A stretch of 64,000 bases of DNA from Nageia nagi (taxonomy: Eukaryota; Pinophyta). The translations under genes were made by a program, and so were the position numbers. This document shows, piece after piece, positions 23,770-34,119 of this stretch; the first letter of the stretch is position 1; each line of letters starts with the position of its first letter. The stretch lies in the NCBI GenBank assembly GCA_050084985.1, contig JBITNC010000001.1, forward strand, positions 144,026,001 to 144,090,000, given 5' to 3'. The notes under the pieces were generated by a model. That model was not told where the DNA came from. It did not search any database and saw only the letters and a list, made by a program, of their open reading frames with translations.

Positions 23770-24100
23770 CGATTAGAGAAATGTGTTAAAATTTTATATA
23801 TGGCTACATAATTTTCTATATATGTAAACCAAGGTGATTAGGTGAGAAATTTGATCCTTTTTGTTATAACTCTATGAATGTATTTTGTTGCTTGGAACAC
23901 TATAAGACACTATTATTACGTTTTAGCTTATATGACTATTATATTTAGAAGTAAATACATATTTGCTTTTATCTCCATTTATTAGATGTTTTTAATGATT
24001 ATTATTATATTTGAATGTTGAATGTTCATATTTTGCATCAATTAATAATAATATGCTTTAAGTAAGAAACAACTTCATAATTAGTTCTGGACAAACAAAC
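23770..24100. other. Junction DNA between element I and element B
   Basis: The end of the integrase relic and the start of B's 5' LTR must lie here, but I cannot place either exactly. No other feature seen. Confidence 0.35.
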
Positions 24101-24529
24101 TTCAAAGATAGCTTCCAAATGTTCGAGCTCTAGAATTAACTAAGAGGACCAACTTCAGAATATGTTTTAAAGGGACAACTTCAAAATCTCTTTAATATGA
24201 AGCTTAAAAAATAGAACACATTGGAAAAAATGTTTTGTCTCCCAAGTTTCACTTTCTATTAATACTCCACAATGCTAGTAGAAGATTGTAACAGATTTTA
24301 GGATGATGATCTGAAAGGATAAGCATTGAACTTGAAGAAGGGGAATATAAAGGGTGCACAAATAAAGATCTAAGGTCTACTAAGTTTGATTATCTATTAG
24401 CAAGTTGGATATTTACTTAATCTTTTCTTTGTACATATATAAGCAATTCATAGGCTAAATTAGAATTATGTTTCAAATAAACCTATGAGTCACAGGAATG
24501 TAATCGATTAGCATTTAAGAGTTTGTTAG

Positions 24530-25140
24530 TGTAGATGCCTCAAAATGAACCTTTATGTATTTAATAAATCATTTTAATCCCTTAATAAAATATTATGTAA
24601 AAAGGGATTAAAAATGTATAAAAGATGTGTAGGCCATGTATTTGACCCTTATGGATTGTGCAAGGGGTCAAAATATCAAAGTCATGTAAACTTGTATCAT
24701 TTATAAAGACATCATTTGATGACCTATAGATCATAAGCAAATCTTGGGAAAATTATCATTTCAAGCTAATACAAGGATTATTAATTGAATATCATTTGAA
24801 GGATTACAACTTGCTTTATCTATCTACATTGTGCATCTATTATTCTATACGTTCGCATGTATGTTCATAACTCAATTATCTGCTAATTCACTCATTGATA
24901 CATTCTTGTTCACATCCATAATTTCACTTATCTTATGACATTGATGGTGTACCAATTCTAGGGCATCAATGGCATACTTGCTCATGAATATATGCTCTAT
25001 TGCTTGTGCATTTTTTTATTAACAAAATGAATATAGAATCTAAGTAAACAATGCTACATGTTATTTTCAATATTTATCAAATAGAGCAATAGTGCATTAA
25101 TAAACCCCATTTGTACTAATTGCATTATTTAGCCACTACA
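24530..25140 (+). repeat. 5' LTR of element A
   Basis: 611 bases, TGTAGATGCC to AGCCACTACA, direct repeat of 32474-33103. It contains the family block CCCTTATGG...AAGGGGTCAAAATATCAAAG that also occurs in the LTRs of elements C and F. Confidence 0.93.
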
Positions 25141-25156
25141 TTTGGTGAACCCAACT
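25141..25156 (+). promoter_or_regulatory. Primer-binding site of element A
   Basis: TTTGGTGAACCCAACT directly abuts the 5' LTR. The same core occurs in D (3428) and F (46925-46940, minus strand). Confidence 0.8.
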
Positions 25157-25261
25157 GCTTGATTTATCTTACCTTAGAGGAAACATCATGCTAACCCTTC
25201 TTATCAGGATTAGGCTACTAATGCCATATATTTCTATCTTTAGGATGCCAATTGTGTTAAT

Positions 25262-26200
25262 ATGGATCAACTCATATCCATGCTTCAAAATCTAAACATG
25301 AATATTCTAGATTTACGAAGGGAGATTTCTGCAAATAACAATTTAGGTTCCAACTCAACTAATATAGTAAATTCATCTAATACCTCACCATCCAATCCTA
25401 ATGAATATGATGGAATTTTTGTTTCACCATCCAATCACAAGACCCCAAGTTTGAGATGTTTAGCGATGAATAGGATCTCAAGTAGCATCTCATTAGCTTT
25501 TAGGAGGAGTGCTTATTGAAATTAGGTTTGGATGAGAGGTTAATGGTTAAATTCTTCACGAGTTTGAAAGGTGATGCTACTTAGTGGTTCTACTCTTTAC
25601 CTACTAAATCTATTCATTCCTTCAAAACCTTAGTTCAAATATTTATGGGTCAATACAAGCATAATATTAAAGAACAAGTCAATATATCAAAATTATGTGC
25701 ACTTTGTCAAGCAAGTAATGAAACCATAGAAAATTATATCTTACACTTCAAAAAGGTATTGCAAACTACTTGAGGTAAACTAGATGAATCTGATATTTGT
25801 GGCATATTTCATGAATCTATTATTCCTCTACTTGAATTGCATGCTCCTAGTGCTAAGGATGTTGGTTTTAGTACTCTAATTCAACAACTAGTACAAAAAG
25901 AGAAATTTTTATTATTTACATGAGAGCTTAAATATACATCTAACAATTTTTTCAAAGATAATAGGAAATCATATGCCAAGAAAGAGGAGAAACCAATTAA
26001 TATGGTGGGTAAACCCAAGAGTTGTCTAAAGGCACAAAGATCTACTTCCTCAAAAGAGACCAACTACACATTTCTTGTTCCAACAAGAATTCTTTTGAGC
26101 AACTTAATGAAGAAATACCTCCTACACTTGCTTGAAAAAGTTGATGATGATACCCCTTTGGGACACTTTGAGGCATATTGTGCTTATCATCAATGAAAAT
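25262..26200 (+). pseudogene. gag of element A
   Basis: Gag forms the particle that packages the element's RNA. The first ATG at 25262 opens an 85-codon frame (MDQLISMLQNLNMNILDLRR...), which stops at 25519 after a frame change. The core continues in another frame with KFFTSLKGDAT-WFYSLPTKS (a stop stands at the dash), IHSFKTLVQIFMGQYKHNIK and NETIENYILHFKK. This is the Retrotrans_gag pattern: a Trp-Phe after the GDA, then a Glu-rich helix. A third stretch at 26002-26196, KPKSCLKAQRSTSSKETNYT, belongs to the C-terminal part. No CCHC zinc knuckle is visible. The protein would be cut by at least three stops. Confidence 0.85.
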
Positions 26201-26310
26201 GGCATGCTACAAACTTTTACAAAATATTGGAAGCAACTATCATAGCTCTCATAGAATAAGGAAGGTACAAGATTGATGAATGTCTTGATAAATAAGGAGA
26301 TACAATCAAT

Positions 26311-27020
26311 GTGGTCACAATAATCAAAGAAGTGTGTGCTAACTTGCAAAGAGGATGTCCATGCAATGTTCCAAATCCAATTACCACTGAACATGTAAGT
26401 ATCCCACCTAATCCTAAAGTTTACAATATGATTGATCATTTGAAAAATACACCAACCAAGATTATCTTGTATGATCTCATTTATACTTCTCAATATCATA
26501 AGGATGTTTTCTATACTTTATTTAAGAATGAAACTTCTCCTACTAACATTTCAATAACTACATTTTATGAGAAGCTCCAAACTATTAGGGAGAGTGACAC
26601 TATCTCCTTTCATAAGTCTAAAATACTCAACCAAGAACTACTAGATGAGTGTGTAGCTTTATATATCACCCTTATGGTAGAGGAATGGGAAGTCAAAAGG
26701 ACCATGGTAGACAATGGTTCAATTATTAATGTATGTTCTAACCATTTTTTGACTTAGTTACATGAAAAAGGTTTAACCATCCACCCATTAGAAGAAGCTA
26801 CTTTCAAAATTAGAGCCTATGATAGTTTTTCTAAGAAACCACTAGGCATAGCTACCATCATGATTACCATAGGAGTTATAGCTATTCCAACCAGGTTTCA
26901 GGTAGTTGATTCCAAATTATCTTATAACATGCTTTTAGAAACACCTTGGATCCATGATATGGAAGATGTTCCTTCTACATTACATGGTAGGTTGAAATTT
27001 GAATTCTAAGGAGAGGTACA
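26311..27020 (+). pseudogene. Aspartic protease region of element A
   Basis: The longest open frame of the element, 26311-26757 (148 codons), leads into the protease. The motif VDNGSIINVC starts at 26707, with the catalytic Asp codon at 26710-26712; the family consensus is (I/V)DNGSALNVCP. After a stop at 26755, the same frame goes on with HPLEEATFKIRAYDS, GVIAIPTRFQVVDSKLSYN and MLLETPWIHDMEDVPSTLHG. The last corresponds to the usual LLGRPWIH...AVPSTLHQ. The enzyme would cleave the polyprotein. Catalytic residues are present, but stops split the domain. Confidence 0.88.
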
Positions 27021-27950
27021 TACAATCTTAGCTGATCTTAAGCCCTATGCACTATGTAATGTTGTTGAATTTGAGGATATAGCCTTAGTTCTACCACTTT
27101 TCAAAATAGAACCCTTGGATGATTTCACATTGAGGGAAAATACAAATAATTAGGTACAAATCATAGAAACAGGTATGGGCACTTACAAAATAGATGATAC
27201 AGACTTATTTGCATCTATTAAAGACTTGGGATGACCTTGAATATTGGTTGTTTTAGGTTGCCAACACCATATTGTTCTACATATAGGGTGTCAATTCCAT
27301 ACAAATGATGATGTTAGTAACTCTTATAGCTCTATTCTATCTAAAATGATGAACTAGTCTTCTGAAGATGATGTACCTGCATCTTTCAAATCAAGTAAAA
27401 CCTTTCCTTCTACTTTTTTTCAAAAATATATGGTTAACAATTGCAAGTATAGGGGAGGAGGTTTAGCTAAAACTAATAAAGGTATGTTTGATTTTTCTAT
27501 TTTTCCAAAGACACAGCTTACTAAGATAGGTCTAGGTAGTGATGGATAGGTCAAACAAAAATGGGGTCCCATACAATTTCTTAAAACATCTAATGTGATA
27601 TAATTAATGAAATTGATGAAGATATGTGGAATAATCATAGCTTTCCTCTTGCCTTTGATTATTTTAGTATTGATGATGATTTGCTTGAATAATTGGCAGC
27701 ACATTCATAATTTTCCAAGTCTAAAAAAACACATCATGCCTTTTATATGCTTACTTTAGCCAAGAGGTCAATTTTCATGAGGTGTTATAGGTTTAGCCCT
27801 TAGAAGAAGCTGAGATTGCTGATATTAATATGAAGGATTTGCCATTATTATTACCAACAAAAAAGAATCTCACCTTCCCATAAGAAGAGTTGCTAAACAT
27901 TAACATTGACACTATAGATAAAAGAGATTACTTCAAATTGGAGCAACCCT
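27021..27950 (+). other. Protease-RT linker of element A
   Basis: Tat-like elements have a long linker here. Pieces in changing frames are rich in Asp, Glu and Lys, and none is a domain I recognise. The minus-strand frame at 27420-27704 is a shadow. Confidence 0.5.
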
Positions 27951-27959
27951 AGCCTATTC

Positions 27960-28880
27960 TGAGCAAGAAAGATACAAATCTAAATTCATCACAAAATCTA
28001 AAAAAATTGCTTGGTATTATGATGATATGCTTGGGTTAGATCCTTCATTTTTTATGCATAATTTTCCATTAAAAGCAAATGCCAAACCAATTAAGCAAAA
28101 GCCTAGAAAAATGCATCCTTCTAAGGCCTTGTTAGTAAAAAAAAAAGATTGAAAAATACTTGCAAGCAAAATTCATAGAGCCTATTGATTATTCCAAGTA
28201 GTTGTCTAACATTGTTCCTATTACTAAACCAACTGGTGAAATATGGGGATGTATCAATTTTCATGATATTAACAATGCTTGTCCTAAGGATGATTTTTTG
28301 TTGCCTAATATTGATATGATTTTTGATAGCATAACTAGTCATGATATGTTATCATTTATGGATGATTTTTCTCGTTATAATCAAATCTTAATTAATCTTG
28401 TTTATTGACATAAAATCACTTTCACAACCCCTTGGGGCAATTTTTATTGGAAGTCTATGTCTTTTGGACTAAAAAATGCAAGTGCTACATATCGAAGAGC
28501 CATGGTCAGTATGTTCCATGAGCATATTCATAAAATAGTGGAGGTTTATGTTGATTACATTCTTGTCAAATCAAAGTAAGATCAAGATCATCTTCAAGCC
28601 CTTGAAGAGGTATTCAATATTTTACAAAGGTACAAACTAAGACTTAGACCTTCAAAATGTGCATTTGGAGTTACTTCTAAAAAATTGTTAGGGTTCATGG
28701 TTTCAAATAGAATAATTAAAGTAGATACTAAGAAAGTAAAAGCCATTATTGACATGCCTCCCCCTAGAAACTTAAAACAGCTTAGAAATCTTTAAGGAAA
28801 GATAAATTTAGTTAGGAGGTTCATCTCACAACTAGGGACAAGTGTAGACCATTCACTCACTTACTTAAGAAGGATGTAAA
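27960..28880 (+). pseudogene. Reverse transcriptase of element A
   Basis: The N-terminal signature reads WYYDDMLGLDPSFFMHNFPL and KPIKQKPRKMHPSKA. After a frame change come SNIVPITKPTGEIWGCINFH, DINNACPKDDFLLPNIDMIF and LSFMDDFSRYNQI, the usual RDLNNACPKD..PLP and SFMDG.SGYNQI blocks. Then FTTPWGNFYWKSMSFGLKNA and the active-site block EVYVDYILVKSK, where the family has YVDD: the second Asp (codon 28556-28558) is Tyr. The connection block GFMVSNRIIKVDTKKVKAI follows. In-frame stops lie near 28200, 28406 and 28578. The enzyme that would copy RNA to DNA is therefore dead through both the stops and the Asp-to-Tyr change. Confidence 0.92.
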
Positions 28881-28893
28881 GTTTGCATGGGAT

Positions 28894-29244
28894 GTGAATT
28901 GCCAAAAATCAGTTGAAGATATCAAGCTATATTTTCTTAACCCCCCTATCCTTGTTCCCATGGATTTTTCCCAACCTGCTTACTTGTATATTTCAACCTC
29001 CTTATATGCCATAGGAACCATGCTGTGTCAAAAAATTGAAAATAATAAAGAAAGGGCTATCTATTATCTAAGTAAGACATTGGCTGATTATGAGACAAGG
29101 TACACTCCTATGGAGAAGATTTTCTTTGCTATGATATTTACCATTGAAAAATTAAGGCATTACTTGTTATATTGGACCTCATATGTTGTTAGTCCTATTT
29201 ATACTTTAAAATATCTTGTGGCTAATGTTATTGCAGGAATTTGA
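28894..29244 (+). pseudogene. RNase H (RT-linked) of element A
   Basis: An open frame of 116 codons starting MNCQKSVEDIKLYFLNPPIL. It carries SQPAYLYISTSLYAIGTMLC, then ERAIYYLSKTLADYETRYTP and MEKIFFAMIFTIEKLRHYLL. These match the RT-RNase H connection and RNase H fold of Ty3/gypsy pol (usual wording PLYLYLAVS..AVSAVL, IYYVSK.L..AE.RYPPLEK, ALV.A.RKLR.Y). This is the best-preserved domain of the element. It belonged to the pol polyprotein and is not a separate gene. Confidence 0.9.
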
Positions 29245-29459
29245 TATTAATGTGGTAAAGCAAAAATATGTTAAAGGATAGCCCATTGAAGATTTGATAA
29301 TAGATTTACCTCAAGAAGATGAGGTGATACATGAAGAATTTATCAATATTTTTTAGGAGGAGCCATGGTGCCAATGGCCTAATGACTTGTCAATAGGGTG
29401 CCAGTGGCATGACTTTAAAGAGATCTCCATCCTTGATGAATATATTTATCTCTAAAGGA

Positions 29460-29880
29460 TGAGCCTATAGTCTGAACCCTATATTTTGATGGTTCTAGAT
29501 GCATTCATGGAGCAAGGCTAGGTATTATTTTAGTCTCTCCTACCAATCAAGTAATTCTTGTTACCTATAAATTGGATTTTAAATACACTAATAATATGGC
29601 TAAGTATGAAGCTTTGATACTGGGATTGAAGGTGGCTTTAGAACAGAAAATCATAGATAGAAATTTATGGGGTCTAACAGCTTATTATCAACCAAGTGAA
29701 GGGTACTTATGATACCAAAGATGAGAAGCTAAGGCCTTATAGGATGTTTGTGATAGGTATACTATTAAGACCATTCCTAGGACTAATAATAGATATGCAG
29801 ATGCTATGGCAAGTGCAATCTCTTTGGTACCAATTTACCTTGAATATGAGGAGACATTTCTCACTATCCATAAGTTAAGT
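29460..29880 (+). pseudogene. Second (archaeal-type) RNase H of element A
   Basis: The frame from about 29475 reads LYFDGSRCIHGARLGIILVS, then TYKLDFKYTNNMAKYEALIL and GLKVALEQKI. After a frame change come IKTIPRTNNRYADAMAS. The pattern FDGS...GA..G..L.SP, then NN.AEYEAL..GL..A, and R..N..AD.LA is the additional RNase H of Tat-group elements, placed between RT-RNase H and integrase. The first Asp of the active site is present; the usual Glu of AEYEAL is kept in KYEAL. Its presence supports the Tat-like assignment. Confidence 0.85.
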
Positions 29881-29929
29881 ACTCCATATTAGACAACTCA
29901 TATTCATCCTATTTTTTCCTATTTTATTA

Positions 29930-31212
29930 CCAATGATGATGCTTTTCAAGATTGGTATTTTGATATCTATAGCTACTTGAAAGACCAAAGTGTTCCTTCT
30001 AGTTATACTAAGAATGATATACTAAGATTGAGAAGGATTGCTATGAAATATGTTATAATTGGTGATATTTTATGTAGAATATCCTTTGATGGTGCTTTGT
30101 TGAGATGTTTAACACAGGATGAGATAGCTACTACTTTAGATTAAGCTCATGATGGATTTTGTGGTGGCCATTTTCATGCTAAAGCTCTTTATACAAAGAT
30201 CTTGAGAATAGAGTACTATTGGCCCGTTATGGAAGAAGATTGTCAAACTCACATGAAAGTATGTGTGCCATGCCAAAATCATGCAAACATAGAAAAATAA
30301 GCCACTCAATAACTCAATTCTATTATTTCTCCATGTCCCTTTGCTACTTTAGGCATAGATTTAATTGGTATGATTAATCCTCATTCTAGAGAAGGACACA
30401 AATTTTTCATCACAACTACAAAATATACTACCAAGAGGGTGGAAGCTATCTCCATGAAGTTAGTGACACAAGAAAATATTATTGCATTCCTTACATAATA
30501 CATCATCACTAGATTTGGTGTGCCACAAAGGTTGATCATGGATAATGGTCCAAATCTCAAGGCCAAGGATATGCAAGCATTTTGTAAAAAATTTCACATC
30601 ACACAAACCTTTTCTTTAGTTTACTACCCTTAAGATAATGGGCAAGATGAAGCAAAAAACAAGACACTTAAGAGTATTCTTGCCAAAACATGGGATAAGT
30701 ACAAAAGAGATTAGCATGAGTAATTACCATATGCATTATGGAACTATAGAACTAGTGTTTGAATAGTCACAAGGGAAACCCCCTTTTTATTGGTATATGG
30801 AGATGAGACCATTATCCCACTTGAGTTAGAGATTCCTTCACTTAGGATCTCTTTACAAGGTGATATTTGGGATGAATGTGCAAGAAAAGCAAGATTGCAG
30901 TAGCTAGAGATGTTAGTTGAAAAATGAATTGGAGCCATTGAGCATCAAAAGGTCTACCATGCAAAACTTAAGAGAGCATTTGGCAAGAAGATAAAATATA
31001 AGGAGTTCAAAATAGGTGACCCAGTCTTAAAAGAGAATATCAATAAAACAACAACAAATGAGGAGGCTAAAGGAAAATTTGAACCTGATTGGTTGGGCCC
31101 ATATGTTGTTGTTGATGCAATAAGATCTAAAGCATATAGGTTATTAACTTTGGATGGAAAGGAAGAACCAAAAACCTTCAATGCCATCCATATCAAGTGT
31201 TTTTACACTTGA
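29930..31212 (+). pseudogene. Integrase of element A
   Basis: The zinc-binding segment is HDGFCGGHFHAKALYTKILR through CVPCQNH (about 30148-30285), with both His and both Cys in place. The catalytic core has GIDLIGMI (Asp codon 30358-30360), LIMDNGPN (Asp 30541-30543) and NGQDEAKNK (Glu 30649-30651). The last two are 35 residues apart, so the DD35E triad is complete. The C-terminal part has ETPFLLVYGDETIIPLE and FEPDWLGPYVVVDAI. The frame closes at TGA 31210-31212 after CFYT. In-frame stops (for example near 30133, 30298, 30496, 30631, 30712, 30760) inactivate it. The domain order and spacing are those of gypsy integrases without a chromodomain. Confidence 0.93.
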
Positions 31213-32460
31213 AAAGCACAGCTCTATGCCTTTGCAAAATAATTCATATCAAATGTAGGGGCATAATTTCCTTTTATTTTATGTATAGATCCATGTAAAA
31301 CATGGCACCAATGTCATGCTTGATTGTCAGCAAGATGTCGATGATGTGCAAAAAAAAATTGATAGTCTAATGTCTTCAAATCATGGACATAAAAATTCAT
31401 GATCATCGATGACCAACGATATAGCTAGTGAGAGTTCACTCACTTAAAAGATAAATTAATGATACATTCATGAGTAATTTGTTGACATTGGATAATCTCC
31501 AATGGATTATATATTTTGCTATGTATCCACATGGTTTTTGCTTTGAAGCCATATAAATCATATTGTCTTTAGATCATGGACATACAAACATATGATTATC
31601 GATGGTCAATGATATGGCTTGTGAGAGTTCACTCACTTAAAAGATAAAAAAGTGATACAATCATGAGCAATTTGTTGACATTGGATCATCTCCAATGGAT
31701 GATACATTTTACTATGTATCCACATGGTTTTGGCTTTGAACCCATCTAAAGCATAATGTCTTTGGATCATAGATATACAATTGTATGATCATTTATGGTC
31801 ATCAATACAGCTAGTGAGAGTTTACTCAATTAAAAGATAAATTAGTGATGCAACTATGAGTAAGATGTTGACATTAGATCATCTCCAATGGATGAAATAG
31901 CTTACTATGCATCCATCATTATTTTATGACTAATATTTCACTACAGGTACATAGCTCTAGAAAAATAGAAGAAACTTGTAATCAAAACTAGGGCATCAGC
32001 ACCATGCTCATAGTCTATTGGGCTATTGGTAGTGTACATCTCATTATCATTTCCACCAATCCAAAGCATAACCTCTCTATTTTAAGGCATGGATGTAAGT
32101 ACAAATGGTTACTAAGTATCAAACATGATGGAATGACCAAATTCATGATTGAAATAATATAAAGGAGGCATATCATATCTTCCATATCCAACCTTGGATA
32201 TGAATTTCAACAATCATCCACACATCATCCAAATAATATTTCTAAAGATAGCTTCTTCAGTAGCTTTTGCCTTGACTACTCCACTCATGAATCTTTCTTG
32301 GGGCACCCATTATAAAAGAAGGGCAACATAAGGACCCTCAACATCATTCATTCATCTTCAGTAAAAGACAACATCAACAAAAAGATCAAAAAAATTTCTT
32401 CTATATCTTGGCTACACTTCTTCTTTGGACATGTAATTTCATTGCTTCAATCACACATCC
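31213..32460 (+). other. 3' untranslated region of element A
   Basis: About 1.25 kb lie between integrase and polypurine tract with no coding signal. The first half is the 193-bp repeat array. The second half (CTTCCATATCCAACCTTGGA, CTTTGGACATGTAATTTC and so on) also occurs upstream of the LTR of element C and, inverted, in element F, so it is a conserved part of the family. Confidence 0.8.
31375..31950 (+). repeat. 193-bp tandem repeat, three units, in element A
   Basis: The landmark TCATGGACAT / TCATAGATAT starts at 31381, 31574 and 31767, exactly 193 bases apart. Each unit has ATGATCATCGATGGTC, GCTAGTGAGAGTTCACTCAC, TTAAAAGATAAATTAGTGAT, GTTGACATTGGATCATCTCC and GATGATACATTTTACTATG in order. 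GTGAGAGTTCACTCAC is itself an imperfect palindrome. Confidence 0.9.
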
Positions 32461-32473
32461 AAAGAGGGGCAAA
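32461..32473 (+). promoter_or_regulatory. Polypurine tract of element A
   Basis: AAAGAGGGGCAAA directly precedes the TG of the 3' LTR. The identical string precedes the LTR of element C (38622-38634) and, inverted, that of F (45080-45092). Confidence 0.85.
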
Positions 32474-33103
32474 TGTAGATGCCTCAAAATGAACCTTTAT
32501 GTATTTAATAATTCATTTTAATCCTTTAATAGACTATTATGTAAAAAGGGATTAAAATTGTATACAAGAGGTGTAAGTCATGTATTTGACCCTTATAGAT
32601 TATACAAGGGGTCAAAATATCAAAGTCATGTAAACTTGTATCATATATAAGGGCATCATTTGATGACTTATAGATCATGAGTGAATCATGGAAAAATAAT
32701 CATTTCAAGCTAATACAAGGATTATTAATTGAAGATATTTTAAGGATTGCAATTTTCTTTATCTATCTACATTGCACATCTATTATTCTATAAGTTTGCA
32801 TGTATGTTCATAACATGATTATTTGCTAATTCGTTCATTGCTACATTCTTGTTCATATCTGTAATTTCACTTATCTTATGGCATCATTGGCATACCAATT
32901 CTAGTGTGCCGATGGTGTACTTACTCATGAATGTATGATGTGTCCCTTGTGCATTTTTTGATTAACAAAATGAATATAGAATCTGAGTAAATAATGCTAC
33001 ATGTTATTTCTATATTTCTAATATATGCATCAATATTTACAAAGTAGAGCGATAGTGCATTAATCAACCTCATTTGTATTAATTGCATTATTTAGCCACT
33101 ACA
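32474..33103 (+). repeat. 3' LTR of element A
   Basis: 630 bases, TGTAGATGCC to AGCCACTACA. It carries a roughly 20-base extra piece near its 3' part relative to the 5' LTR (TCTAATATATGCATCAATAT region). Confidence 0.92.
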
Positions 33104-33548
33104 ATTAGAGTTATTAGAATAAATTTTATTAGAATAAATTTACCTTCTTCATTCAAAATAAGGCTAGCTATAACCATTATGAATTGAAAAACTATGTAGT
33201 TTACTTGAAGATTGTATATTTTTTACTTTATGAAGAAGTTAATATAAGCATCTTTCATCCTACGTTTCTAAATTTCTATTTGTAAGCTCTGTTGGAAGGA
33301 GGGACCACTCTTATCAATTGTAGTCTCTAATATTTATTGTTGTTATTCAGTATTTTATATTTTGTACTATAACATTTGTTTAAATTTGAATGTGAGTATG
33401 TATGATTTCTTTGAAAGTCCAATTTGTTTATGGTATAAGTTATTATTTTCATTATATCTATAATATTTAGAATAAAGTATCAACTACATATAGTCTTAGG
33501 ACACCAACCTAGGATATGATAAAGTAAATGATGAATTAACACTCATCA
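33104..33548 (+). repeat. Distal part of the 5' LTR of element B
   Basis: Lies between the end of element A and a decayed primer-binding site, and ends in ACTCATCA. Together with the DNA before 24530 it should form one LTR once A is taken out; the join reads through the target-site duplication TTAG. Confidence 0.6.
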
Positions 33549-33549
33549 T

Positions 33550-33571
33550 TTTTGGCATCATTATCCAGGAA
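33550..33571 (+). promoter_or_regulatory. Decayed primer-binding site of element B
   Basis: TTGGCATCATTATCCAGGA compared with the common plant gypsy form TTGGCGCCGTTGTCGGGGA: most differences are G to A or C to T, as expected from loss of methylated cytosines. Confidence 0.6.
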
Positions 33572-34119
33572 CATAGTTTCTCTCTTATGTGTAGTGAAAA
33601 GCAACTAATTCTTATAGAAGTGAAGTACTAGTTTATTTGAGCTAATTGGTCTCCAAGTGTTGGAAAAAAAGGCTCATTACATGTTGGGAAATAAATTATG
33701 TTGGTTAAAACTATTTTTAAAAAATATCATGATAGAATTGTTGTTAGATTCATTTAAGAAATTATGTATAGCCATGTTTTCTCAATTCTAAGGTAATAAA
33801 TATTTAATGAAAGTGATATTATCTGGGTATTATGAATTCTTTTCAAATAATTTTACCTGAATAAGTTGATATGTTAATCAATCTCTATTTTCTAATAGTT
33901 TGAGTGATATAGAACAATTGACTATCTTGTATTTTTAGAATAATTATTTTAAAATATGAGTAGTTGTTTAAGTTTTGTATTTACTTATAATGGATGAATA
34001 GGCCTAGAGATGAAAGGAGGAGATTTATCAGTAGAGGTAGAGATAATAAAAGTATAGGTAGAGGTAGAAAATAAACAAAACCCTAAAGAAAAATACCCCT
34101 AAGCCAGGATCAAGTTCAA

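Larger units (their letters stand above)
24530..33103 (+). mobile_element. Element A: Ty3/gypsy Tat-like retrotransposon, structurally complete, coding-dead
   Basis: Full order: 5' LTR (24530-25140), primer-binding site, gag, protease, reverse transcriptase, RNase H, a second RNase H, integrase, a 3' untranslated region with a 193-bp repeat, polypurine tract AAAGAGGGGCAAA (32461-32473) and 3' LTR (32474-33103). The LTRs start TGTAGATGCC and end CCACTACA. The flanks are GTTAG and ATTAG, a target-site duplication with one difference. Two RNase H domains between RT and integrase, and a DNGS protease motif, point to the Tat group (Ogre/Retand relatives). Many in-frame stops and frame changes show that it is inactive. 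The LTRs differ at roughly one position in ten by eye, so the insertion is old. Confidence 0.93.

Noticed and set aside
26122-26499. 125-codon minus-strand open frame
   Set aside because: It lies antisense to the gag-protease region of element A and has no motif.
27420-27704. 94-codon minus-strand open frame
   Set aside because: Antisense shadow of the protease-RT linker of element A.
30744-31196. Minus-strand frames of 64 and 80 codons
   Set aside because: Antisense shadows of the integrase C-terminal part.
31375-31950. Regularly spaced repeats with a palindrome, considered as a CRISPR array
   Set aside because: Units are 193 bases and nearly identical over their whole length, with no spacer-repeat structure; the setting is a plant retrotransposon.
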